From NCBI GenBank assembly GCA_964019165.1, contig OZ025267.1, forward strand, positions 6,384,252 to 6,448,251: 64,000 nt of DNA, in the 5' to 3' direction. Below the pieces are notes generated by a model. The model searched no databases, had not been told where the DNA came from, and worked only from the letters and a program-made list of their open reading frames with translations. The position numbers and the translations under genes are program-made. Of the stretch, positions 25,599 through 33,845 are shown piece after piece (position 1 is the first letter of the stretch; each line of letters begins with the position of its first letter). The DNA comes from Mastigias papua (lineage: Eukaryota > Cnidaria > Scyphozoa > Rhizostomeae > Mastigiidae).

Positions 25599-26792
25599 AT
25601 GGAAGCCACAGTAAACGAATTACAAACACAATTAAGTGCCGTCCAGGCAGCGCTAGAAGGAAATTTGCAGTCGGGCCTTTTTCAGCTTCACTCCTTTAAT
25701 GGTCTCCCAAATGAGGACATAAACGAATGGCTCTCTCGTTTTGAAACTTTAGCAAAATTTCATGGTTGGTCTAATGCCAAAAAGTTGAATGCGTTACCAC
25801 TTTCTTTGGGCGGACCCGCTAAAGCCTGGTTTGACACACAATGCCCCGAGGCAAAAGCTGACTTGACTGCTTTAATAGATGGTCTAAAAGCAAGATTTGG
25901 CTCCCAGTCGTTGGAGTTTCTTTTCAGGCAGGAACTTTATGCTCGAAAACAAAGCCCAACGGAGCCCCTGTCTTTGTATACAGAGGACATAATTAAGAAG
26001 AGCCAACGGCTCGCTTTTTCGGATAAAGACTTAATGAATGTTTTCATAAATGGGTTGCGAGATGATGTCAAAAACCACGTTATTTTAAATCAACCCAATT
26101 CTTTCGCGGAAGCAGAAAATCTTGCTCGTTTGAGGGAAGCCGTGTCTAGAAATTCAGGAATTTCTAACCAGTTGCCTGCCCCGCAGTCTATGCTCCAGGA
26201 GCAACGGATTAAGGAGTTGGAACATCATGTTAACCTCCTTGTCAGCCTTGCGGGTCAGAATAAAGGCAATATGTTACCCCCCATTTCCACTTTTGACCAG
26301 AAGCAGATTTGTACAACAAATAGTTCAAAGCAACCTGCTACAATTTCTGCTGTAGATGCCCCCGTAACCCCGGGCAATATCAACGTCCTCAAAAACGAGA
26401 TTATCGCCGCTATACAAAGTGGGTTTCAAAACAATCATACAGGAAAGAGACCACGTCAGTTTCAGCCTTTCATGGGAAATCGGGGTGGTGCGCGTGGTAG
26501 AAATTTACGCACAACTGACGGCCAGCCAATTTGCAATTTCTGTCGCAGGGTGGGGCACGTTGCGCGCTATTGTAGTGAACGCCCCCAGCAGTCGTCCTGT
26601 TATGCTACTGCACCGCCCAAACCACCTGTTTACACCGGGAATTCTCCATCGAACCACGCAAGGAGTTCTTTTCGACCCCAGCAGCAATCAGATCAGGGCA
26701 CCCAAAATTTAAACGGGACAGGGCCTTCAACATGGGGGTACTGTGTTATAATACTAGTTTTATTTTTATCCTCATTTCGTCATGTGCAGTAA
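25599..26792 (+). CDS. Gypsy Gag (3' end replaced by nested LTR)
   Basis: Retrotransposon structural protein forming the virus-like particle. Residues about 26-190 match the Retrotrans_gag fold (FNGLPNEDINEWLSRFETLA, GGPAKAWF, FLFRQELYARKQ). One CCHC zinc knuckle, CNFCRRVGHVARYC, lies at about 311-324. A potential coiled coil (ELEHHVNLLVSLAGQ) precedes it. The start ATG at 25599 is in a normal long 5' leader after the PBS. The last ~17 codons, from 26744 on, are read from the nested LTR. The ancestral stop is a TGA formed where 26742-26743 meets 28694, so original Gag was shorter. A slippery heptamer lies at 26708. Confidence 0.93.
   Translation: MEATVNELQTQLSAVQAALEGNLQSGLFQLHSFNGLPNEDINEWLSRFETLAKFHGWSNAKKLNALPLSLGGPAKAWFDTQCPEAKADLTALIDGLKARFGSQSLEFLFRQELYARKQSPTEPLSLYTEDIIKKSQRLAFSDKDLMNVFINGLRDDVKNHVILNQPNSFAEAENLARLREAVSRNSGISNQLPAPQSMLQEQRIKELEHHVNLLVSLAGQNKGNMLPPISTFDQKQICTTNSSKQPATISAVDAPVTPGNINVLKNEIIAAIQSGFQNNHTGKRPRQFQPFMGNRGGARGRNLRTTDGQPICNFCRRVGHVARYCSERPQQSSCYATAPPKPPVYTGNSPSNHARSSFRPQQQSDQGTQNLNGTGPSTWGYCVIILVLFLSSFRHVQ
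26708..26729 (+). promoter_or_regulatory. Candidate -1 ribosomal frameshift signal at gag/pol junction (split)
   Basis: TTTAAAC at 26708-26714 is in the Gag frame as T TTA AAC, the classic slippery heptamer. After a 6-nt spacer, 26721-26729 (GGGCCTTCA) can pair with TGAAGGCCC, formed by 26742-26743 plus 28694-28700. In the uninterrupted element that gives a 9-bp stem with a 12-nt loop. The pol frame is -1 relative to gag. The nested element lies inside this hairpin, so the signal is now broken. Confidence 0.8.
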
Positions 26793-27442
26793 CGTTGGTT
26801 CTCTGTTCCTATGTGTTCCGTTTTTTGTTGCCCCGTCATCATAAGTGTTGCATCATCATCATCATCTCCAACTGTTACTGTCATCATGTTGCTTTACTTG
26901 TCCGTGACGTATTGTCTAATCTTAGTATACTGTTGTTTGTTGTGTTGTGTTACCATGCCATTGCATTGCCCCCTTAGTCCGCCATATGTTATAATTAGTT
27001 TGTTACGTCATGTGTGTTAGTATAAATAAGGCATGTAATGTTCTGTGTAGTCAGTCGTTATGTGAAGTCGTCGTTAGAAATTGTTCTCGTCGTTAACAGT
27101 GTTGTCGTGAGGTACAGTCAAAGTCGTCGTTCGTGTTGAGAGTATTGTCGTGCCATTTTGGAAATTGTTGCTGTTCTGAGACTTTGTCGTTAGCAGTTGT
27201 CGTCGTGGAGTTAAAGTCAAAGTCGTTGTCGTGTTGCTGTTTCTGGAATTTTGTCGTTAGCCTACCAAGTCTGTTAGAGAGTCGCCGTCAGTTCTTGTTT
27301 GTTTTATAGTCGTCGTCAGTGAAAGAATATTATCGTGAAAGAATTAGAGACATTTATCGCTACCAAGGAACTTGTTTGTTTTTGTGTATTTCTTCTATTA
27401 CTTCTTTTACATTTGTACGCTGTAAAATCGTGGTATTTTACA
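26744..27442 (+). repeat. 5' LTR of nested element (699 bp)
   Basis: About the first 365 bases are identical to the 3' LTR. After about 27110 the two diverge sharply, and this copy has about 190 extra bases rich in GTCGT motifs. TATAAATAAGG near 27022 may be the promoter TATA element. Confidence 0.9.
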
Positions 27443-27468
27443 TTGGTGCCCCGACGCGGGACGAACTC

Positions 27469-28059
27469 ATGCCTTCTCGAGGTAACATGGTGTCTGTATC
27501 GGATTTTAAAGAACTATTAATTGACATTGTTAGCTCCGTAATTTCCACGATGCGTGAAAGAATCACTTTGGCGGAGGAACGCATACAGTTTCCATTTGCT
27601 AACCGGACGAACATTTATCGGTGTGAAGATGGCCGGCCCATATGCTACTGCTGTCTTAGGGTCGGCCACGTAGCAAAATACTGTTGGGACAGGAGGTATT
27701 CCTGTCCCCATGTTTCTGTTGTGGACTCGCCCCCTCCAGCAAATTCTTTCGTCGGAGCCCCAGTTGATGTCCAGTCCCTTGGAAGGGATGTCGATAGTTT
27801 ACTAGAAGACCTCCACGGGATTGTACATGAACTGGAAAAGCCAAGAAAAGCTGTTGGGATTAAAGCACTGCAAAGCACTCCTGAGTTTCTATCAGAGGAG
27901 GGCACAGAAGATTACGTAGAAACAGAGTTGCTGAAATCGACCCCTGGTGCACCATGGAAGAGAAGAGTCCGTAATCCCTTAGCTGAGCACCTTACTGCCG
28001 AATTTTATCTTGCCACAAATACTACTCCGGACATTATTGACTTCCGTGATATAACGTAA
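27469..28059 (+). CDS. Gag-like CCHC protein of nested element
   Basis: The 196-residue ORF begins at the first ATG after the PBS; upstream reading lies in the LTR. A single zinc knuckle CYCCLRVGHVAKYC (C-X2-C-X4-H-X4-C), preceded by DGRPI, lies at about residues 55-70. It is very similar to the knuckle of the host gypsy Gag (DGQPI + CNFCRRVGHVARYC). The ~55 residues before it are too few for a full capsid domain. The ~125 residues after it, including DVDSLLEDLHGIVHELEKPR, match no domain I recognise. It may bind the element's RNA or associate with the gypsy particle; that is inference. Confidence 0.75.
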   Translation: MPSRGNMVSVSDFKELLIDIVSSVISTMRERITLAEERIQFPFANRTNIYRCEDGRPICYCCLRVGHVAKYCWDRRYSCPHVSVVDSPPPANSFVGAPVDVQSLGRDVDSLLEDLHGIVHELEKPRKAVGIKALQSTPEFLSEEGTEDYVETELLKSTPGAPWKRRVRNPLAEHLTAEFYLATNTTPDIIDFRDIT

Positions 28060-28143
28060 TTTGTGTACCACACATCCTTTTATGTTGTAATGTGTTCTGT
28101 ACCCTGTCATTTTTTTTTTTTGCATTGCTCTCTTTTCATTTTT

Positions 28144-28178
28144 CAAGCCAGGAGGCTTGATTTTGAAGGAGGGAGTTA
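28144..28178 (+). promoter_or_regulatory. Pre-PPT hairpin and polypurine tract of nested element
   Basis: CAAGCC / GGCTTG with loop AGGA at 28144-28159 is a perfect 6-bp hairpin. It is followed by 19 bases containing GAAGGAGGGAG, then the 3' LTR. The same stem at the same distance occurs in the enclosing gypsy element. Confidence 0.75.
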
Positions 28179-28689
28179 TGTTATAATACTAGTTTTATTT
28201 TTATCCTCATTTCGTCATGTGCAGTAACGTTGGTTCTCTGTTCCTATGTGTTCCGTTTTTTGTTGCCCCGTCATCATAAGTGTTGCATCATCATCATCAT
28301 CTCCAACTGTTACTGTCATCATGTTGCTTTACTTGTCCGTGACGTATTGTCTAATCTTAGTATACTGTTGTTTGTTGTGTTGTGTTACCATGCCATTGCA
28401 TTGCCCCCTTAGTCCGCCATATGTTATAATTAGTTTGTTACGTCATGTGTGTTAGTATAAATAAGGCATGTAATGTTCTGTGTAGTCAGTCGTTATGTGA
28501 AGTCGTCGTTAGAAATTGTTCTCGTCGTTAACAGTGTTGTCGTGAGATACAGTCAAAGTCACCGTTCGTCGTTAGAGTATTGCGTTTTCGTTAGATAAGT
28601 AGAGACATTTTATCGTTAACAGGAACTGTTTGTATTTTTGTGACTCATTCCTTTTATATTTGCATCCCGTAAAATCGAGTGATTTTACA
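28179..28689 (+). repeat. 3' LTR of nested element (511 bp)
   Basis: Starts TGTTATAATACTAG and ends GTGATTTTACA, followed by target duplicate ACTG. Shorter than the 5' copy because of the divergent distal part. Confidence 0.9.
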
Positions 28690-28693
28690 ACTG

Positions 28694-31600
28694 AAGGCCC
28701 AAGAAGAAGTACGCAATACAGAAAGCCCCAAGCTAGTAAATAGGTCAGAATTAAACTATAAACAATGGGCAAACAAACGCACAATCGATCATTTTAGGGA
28801 ACAACAAGCAAACATTGATGAACGATTCGAACATAATCCTAACTATGCATGTAATAGCGCTACAAATAAGTCTGATCATACTATTCCCGCCATTGAAACC
28901 GGTAGCAATATTTCTCTCACTACCAATGTTTTGATCTGGGGTGTAGTCCTCAAGCAGTCAACTAAAATGCTGGTAGATACAGGAGCTGCTGTAACTGTTA
29001 TCAGTGACGCATATTACCACGATATTTTGCGGTCTGTATACCAATTAAAGCGAAATACCCGGCTTGACAGTGTAAAAACAGCGAATGGAAATAGCGTACC
29101 TGTAACGGGGTTTGTATCATTCCCTGTGCTGATCGGCCAAAGCGAGTATTCTTGTGATGCTTCCATTGTCCCTGGGCTAGCATATAATATAGTCCTTGGC
29201 AGGGATTTCTTACATAAATTCAGTGCAATTATTGATGTACGCGGGCAAACAGTTAAATTCGCGCCTGACAATATTGTGTCTTTTGTAAATAAAGATTTAC
29301 CGCCACATGCATCAGAGGTTCGAGTAGCACAAACAGTAATTGTTGATGCTAGTAGTGAATCTGTTATTCCAGCCTATCTTACGACACCTCCATCCGAGAA
29401 TATTATAGGTCTTATCGAAGCTGTACCAAAACTTTCCGATCGGTACCATTTGTTTGCGGCGTCATCAGTTTCAAGTCCTGGGGAAGATGGCAGGGTGTCC
29501 TTTCGCTTGCTAAATCCGACTGAACAACCAGTACTTTTACATAAAGGAACAACCATTGGCCAATTTGTGGAAAATAATTCAGATGCTACTATTATCTCTC
29601 TAGAACCAGAACCGTCTGTGTCATGTAAACCTACTAGGCCTACCGAGCCTAAGGAACAGTTTTTATCTCGTTTTGCCTCATTTCCAAGCAAAGCTTTATC
29701 GGCATTCGAAAACAAGTGCTTAGCAGAACTTCTTGAAGCGTACGCTGACATATTCGCTTCCTCTAGTTTAGATCTCGGCCGTACAAATATCGTACAACAT
29801 TCTATCGATACAGGCGAAGCTCGGCCTATTAAACTGCCTCCATATCGCGTTTCTCAGACTCAAAGAGCTGAAATTGAAACGCATATTGCCAACATGCTGA
29901 AACAGGGTATAATTGACTTATCTTCAAGCCCTTGGAGCCCGCCTGTCGTACTCGTTAAGAAGAAAGACGGTACTACTAGGTTTTGTGTAGACTATAGAAA
30001 ACTCAATGCCGTTACACGTAAGGATAGTTATCCGTTACCTCGAATCGATGATATTCTTGATTCTTTGTCAGGATCAAAGTATTTTACTACCCTAGACCTT
30101 CAGTCGGGATATCATCAAGTAGCTATGTCTCCAGATTCAAAGGATAAAACTGCCTTTGCTACTCATGCAGGTATTTATGCTTATGACGTCATGAGTTTTG
30201 GCCTATGTAATGCGCCTCCGTGTTTTCAACGGTTAATGTCACGTGTACTCCATGGCCTCGAATGGAAGCTTTGTCTCGTTTACATCGATGACGTAATCAT
30301 CTTTGCTCCGAGTTTTGAGGAACATTTGTCTCGCTTGCAGTTAGTATTCGAACGATTCCGTCAAGCTAACTTGAAGCTTAAGCCTTCCAAGTGTCATTTT
30401 GTTGAGACTTCTGTTAATTTTCTGGGCTTCGTGGTGTCAGCTAATGGAATTTCACCAGACCCAGATAAAATCTTCGCCGTTCAGTCCTTCCCTCGGCCTA
30501 AATCCGTGAAGGATGTTCGTAGTTTTTTGGGACTTGCTAATTATTACCGTCGTTTTGTACATAATTTTGCTAAAATATCTTCGCCTTTGAACAGACTTAC
30601 TCGTAAGGATATCGTTTTTGTGTGGACTCCTGAGTGTGAAGAAGCGTTCCTTGATTTGAAGCGTCGTTTATGTTCTGCGCCTATTCTGGCATACCCTGAT
30701 TTTAATCAGCCTTTTCACTTGTACACGGATGCAAGCCAGTCTGCGTTAGGCTATATTTTAGGCCAGTGTATTAATGGTAAGGAATGTGTTATTGCGTATG
30801 GTGGGCGAGAGCTTAATAATGCAGAGAAAAATTATAGTACGACAGAAAGAGAAGCCCTGGCTGTAGTCGATGGTGTCAAGCGCTATCAGCCCTATCTTGC
30901 AGGGAACAAGTTTTATATTCATACGGATCACGGGAGCCTTTCTTGGCTCATGCGTATCAAAGATCCGACAGGTAGACTTGCACGCTGGGCTTTACAACTA
31001 CAGCAGTACCACTTTGACATTATTCATCGTGCAGGTACTTCAAATGGAAACGCAGATGCCCTTTCCCGTCGCTCTTATGTTAGTCTCCTTTCTGTCTCGC
31101 CAGCGGCCCAGGTCACGTTGCCTGTAAGTGTTATTGAGCCACCATGTCCTCCTGCAGCCACGTTGCACACTTTACAGCGTCAAGACCCAGACCTTGCTCC
31201 AATTATCCAGTACCTTGAAACATCAGAATTACCTACTGAAGATAAGGAAGCTCGCTCTCTGCTTTTGCAAATCGATTCTTACTATCTCGATGGCAACGGT
31301 CTCCTGTGCCATCTCTGGACACCTGGAAAACGACACCTTCAGGCTCTGTGTTCTCAGATCGTAATCCCAGCCTCCTTACGTCATGAGGTCATTTCTGCTT
31401 GTCATGATTCGCCTACTGCTAGCCATTTTAGCACACATAAAACCTATGACAAAATTCGTCGTCGCTATTTTTGGCCTGGTATGTTCCGAGATATCGATCA
31501 TTGGTGTCGCACTTGTGTCGACTGCGCTATGAAAAAAATTCCAAGGGGTCAGCGTAAAGCCCCCCTGTTGCCTATCCCAGTCGAGGGAGCCTTTGATAGG

Positions 31601-32647
31601 ATTGCAATGGATATCCTTGGTCCTTTACCGGTAACAAATGATGGTAATCGCTACATCATAGTCTTTTCGGATTACTATACACGCTGGCCTGAGGCTTTTG
31701 CTTTGCCGTCAATTGAAGCTCCTCGGATCGCTCAGCTACTTGTGGACGAAATTGTTGCGCGCCATAGTGCACCACGTACGTTATTATCTGATCGAGGACC
31801 CAACTTTCTTGCCACTATCGTGAAGGAAGTTTGCAATCTCATTAACACTCGTCGGCAGCATACCACTGCATACCATCCTCAGACTGACGGACTGGTTGAA
31901 AGATTTAATGCTACTTTAACGGAAGGTCTCTCCATGTACGTCAGTTCCAACCAAAAGGATTGGGATAAGCACATCCCTATGGTTCTCTTTGCGTATCGCG
32001 TTTCGCCTAATGCAACTACGGGAGAGTCTCCATTCTACCTCTTGTATGGTCGAGAACCCAGACTCCCTATCGATGCTGCGTTGTTGCTACCAACGTCTAA
32101 TCTTTCGCCATCTGTCGCCGAGCATCGCGCTCGTATTGTGCAAAACCTTGAGGACGCTCAACGGACTATACGTAGCAATACGCAACTTGCACAGCAACGC
32201 ATGAAGCTCCAGTATGATAAACACAGTGCACCAGTTCATTACGATGTTGGTTCCAAAGTTTGGGTATTTACGCCAAAAACCAAGAAAGGCCTGTCCAAGA
32301 AACTGAGTCACAATTTTCACGGTCCTTATCGCATTGTTCATAAGCTGTCGCCAGTCCATTTCAGGTTGCGCACTTTAGACAATCGAGTAGTTTCCGTACC
32401 GGTCCATGCGAACCGTCTGAAGCCATTTTACGATCCCGCCGATCGTCCCATCGGTCCGTTACCGCCTGTAGACGACACGTCACCAGATCTCGCTGAGTCA
32501 GATTTGCCATCCGACAGTTTCGTTACTGTGGATTCGCAGATTACTACCGATGTAGATAGTGCTTCTGATTCCATCACGTCGCCGACTGAGCCAACCATTA
32601 CTCGTCCTGAGGATTTTTATACGCCACAAACTATCGTTCCAGCTTAA
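28694..32647 (+). CDS. Gypsy Pol polyprotein (PR-RT-RNase H-IN)
   Basis: One uninterrupted frame encodes the replication enzymes. Residue numbers count from 28679. Aspartic protease MLVDTGAAVTVIS at about 97-110; reverse transcriptase with FCVDYRKLNAVT and YIDD at about 535-538; RNase H with LYTDASQSALG near 680; integrase zinc finger HDSPTASHFSTHKT..CRTCVDC near 908-950; and the integrase core with MDILGPLP, SDRGPNF and HPQTDGLVERFN, giving D-D-E. The C-terminal tail is proline-rich and lacks an obvious chromodomain. The frame has no own ATG at its start and is -1 to gag, so expression was by frameshifting. In this copy the nested element blocks that route. No envelope ORF follows. Confidence 0.95.
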   Translation, partial: KAQEEVRNTESPKLVNRSELNYKQWANKRTIDHFREQQANIDERFEHNPNYACNSATNKSDHTIPAIETGSNISLTTNVLIWGVVLKQSTKMLVDTGAAVTVISDAYYHDILRSVYQLKRNTRLDSVKTANGNSVPVTGFVSFPVLIGQSEYSCDASIVPGLAYNIVLGRDFLHKFSAIIDVRGQTVKFAPDNIVSFVNKDLPPHASEVRVAQTVIVDASSESVIPAYLTTPPSENIIGLIEAVPKLSDRYHLFAASSVSSPGEDGRVSFRLLNPTEQPVLLHKGTTIGQFVENNSDATIISLEPEPSVSCKPTRPTEPKEQFLSRFASFPSKALSAFENKCLAELLEAYADIFASSSLDLGRTNIVQHSIDTGEARPIKLPPYRVSQTQRAEIETHIANMLKQGIIDLSSSPWSPPVVLVKKKDGTTRFCVDYRKLNAVTRKDSYPLPRIDDILDSLSGSKYFTTLDLQSGYHQVAMSPDSKDKTAFATHAGIYAYDVMSFGLCNAPPCFQRLMSRVLHGLEWKLCLVYIDDVIIFAPSFEEHLSRLQLVFERFRQANLKLKPSKCHFVETSVNFLGFVVSANGISPDPDKIFAVQSFPRPKSVKDVRSFLGLANYYRRFVHNFAKISSPLNRLTRKDIVFVWTPECEEAFLDLKRRLCSAPILAYPDFNQPFHLYTDASQSALGYILGQCINGKECVIAYGGRELNNAEKNYSTTEREALAVVDGVKRYQPYLAGNKFYIHTDHGSLSWLMRIKDPTGRLARWALQLQQYHFDIIHRAGTSNGNADALSRRSYVSLLSVSPAAQVTLPVSVIEPPCPPAATLHTLQRQDPDLAPIIQYLETSELPTEDKEARSLLLQIDSYYLDGNGLLCHLWTPGKRHLQALCSQIVIPASLRHEVISACHDSPTASHFSTHKTYDKIRRRYFWPGMFRDIDHWCRTCVDCAMKKIPRGQRKAPLLPIPVEGAFDRIAMDILGPLPVTNDGNRYIIVFSDYYTRWPEAFALPSIEAPRIAQLLVDEIVARHSAPRTLLSDRGPNFLATIVKEVCNLINTRRQHTTAYHPQTDGLVERFNATLTEGLSMYVSSNQKDWDKHIPMVLFAYRVSPNATTGESPFYLLYGREPRLPIDAALLLPTSNLSPSVAEHRARIVQNLEDAQRTIRSNTQLAQQRMKLQYDKHSAPVHYDVGSKVWVFTPKTKKGLSKKLSHNFHGPYRIVHKLSPVHFRLRTLDNRVVSVPVHANRLKPFYDPADRPIGPLPPVDDTSPDLAESDLPSDSFVTVDSQITTDVDSASDSITSPTEPTITRPEDFYTPQTIVPA

Positions 32648-32656
32648 TTTGATGGT

Positions 32657-32691
32657 CAAGCCCGGAGGCTTGTCTCTAAAGAGGAGGGTAA
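32657..32691 (+). promoter_or_regulatory. Pre-PPT hairpin and polypurine tract of gypsy element
   Basis: CAAGCC / GGCTTG with loop CGGA at 32657-32672 starts ten bases after the pol stop. It is followed by 19 bases including AAAGAGGAGGG, then the 3' LTR. Confidence 0.8.
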
Positions 32692-33257
32692 TGTTGTGAT
32701 ATAGACGGTCCCCGCCATTGTACGTTTGCCATTTGCGTCAATAGTTGTTTTTGCGGCAGACTATTACGTAGGAACTTGACTGCAGCGTGCAAAATATTAC
32801 TTGGAACATTGTCAGGACGGTTCCATATTTGAACGTAAACGAAGTTGCTCCGCAGCTGGACGTTGTATTATGCAAATAACATTTTTATTGTATTTCTCCT
32901 TTTTACGTAATTTCAGTTCTTTATATGGTATTAGGTTTGGCACTATTGTACTAAGCTTTTTCTATTAGTAAGTAAGATTTATTAAAGTTAGTTAGTTGTG
33001 GGTTTAGCCGAGCAGAGTATGAAGACGTTGTGATGCCGCGCATCAAGAAGTTTTAAGTAAAGAGACGATTTCAGACGAAACTGTTTATTGCTATATCATT
33101 TTGATTGCTGTTGCTTAGCTGTTGATGTTTTAAATAAAGTCACAGAAAAGACCCAAGCGAGTGCTTATCTCAGGTCGTAAGTTATTCTTAAACTTTCATT
33201 ACCTTTTGTGCTTCGTTAGTAACTCACGCATTTGTTAAGCTGAAGGCACACTTAACA
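32692..33257 (+). repeat. 3' LTR of gypsy element
   Basis: 566 bp, TG...CA, same length and apparently same sequence as the 5' LTR. Followed by target duplicate TTTG. Confidence 0.95.
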
Positions 33258-33469
33258 TTTGTCACAAAATGCATGCATAGAATATCGAACTTTGAGAAGC
33301 CGTATCTCAAGAACCGTAAGAGATAATTAGCTGAAATTTTCAGTGCATTCATTTCTTGTACAATGTAACCAAATTTTGTAATATGAGTAAAATCGGAGGG
33401 GGTCACCTGGGAAACCGTTGAAAATTTTGCTAACTTGACGTGTAATGACCCTATAGAGAAAGGGTTCTC

Positions 33470-33830
33470 TTAAGGAATTTTGCGGTATTGGCAGTGAATT
33501 ATGAGCAGTTCTTTTGGGGTTGGGAGCCACTTTCCCTAGGTACCTAAACCTATTTGACATACAATTTAGGAAGTATGAAAGTTGAACGTCGCTTTAGAAA
33601 AATTAGATGCAGATATCGCTTAGGGCCGCAAGGAATTCATAACTTATTTCTTAGACAAATGCTACCAAAAACTGGGAGAGTTTCTAGTATGTATGTATTG
33701 ATGACGCCCTTTTTCGTACGACTATGTGTTCCCCATTGCAATGAAGGGGTGGCTGGTAAAATGTAAACAAAGTGACGTCACCATCCAGGCTTCTAATTGG
33801 TTGTTGAGAATGCCTTTTGATTGGCTACTT
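33470..33830 (-). repeat. Outer arm (right) of compound inverted repeat
   Basis: Diverged reverse complement of 19100-19480. It lies immediately beyond inner arm B and directly before copy C. Confidence 0.7.
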
Positions 33831-33845
33831 ACAAAATTTGCTCTG

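Larger units (their letters stand above)
26744..28689 (+). mobile_element. Nested gag-only LTR retrotransposon
   Basis: A 1946-bp element with LTRs at 26744-27442 and 28179-28689 is inserted in the gypsy element with the 4-bp target duplicate ACTG (26740-26743 and 28690-28693). Internal parts are a PBS (TGGTGCCCCGACGCGGGA at 27444), a 196-codon ORF with a CCHC knuckle, a hairpin and a polypurine tract. No protease, RT or integrase is present, so it must depend on another element. The architecture resembles terminal-repeat-with-Gag (TR-GAG) elements described in plants. Confidence 0.9.
24517..33257 (+). mobile_element. Ty3/gypsy LTR retrotransposon carrying a nested element
   Basis: The element has 566-bp LTRs (24517-25082 and 32692-33257), both TG...CA and identical as far as I read them. 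Both sides carry the target duplicate TTTG, and the empty site is preserved in palindrome arm A. Inside are a PBS at 25084, gag 25599-26792, a second LTR element 26744-28689, pol 28694-32647 and a polypurine tract at 32679-32690. Equal LTRs and an open 1.3-kaa pol indicate recent integration. Because the inner element separates gag from pol, this copy cannot make its normal Gag-Pol by itself. Confidence 0.95.
23447..33420 (-). repeat. Inner arm B of large palindrome, interrupted by gypsy element
   Basis: Arm B runs 23447-24516 and resumes at 33258-33420. It is the reverse complement of 21166-22394. The uninterrupted target in arm A reads CCACTTTTGTCAC (reversed), giving an exact empty site for the gypsy insertion. 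Beyond the arm, B-type sequence continues at 22555-22738 on the other side of the MITE. Confidence 0.9.

Noticed and set aside
26732..27020. Frames starting MGVLCYNTSF and MCSVFCCPV as small proteins
   Set aside because: They lie in the LTR of the nested element and recur in its other LTR; no independent support.
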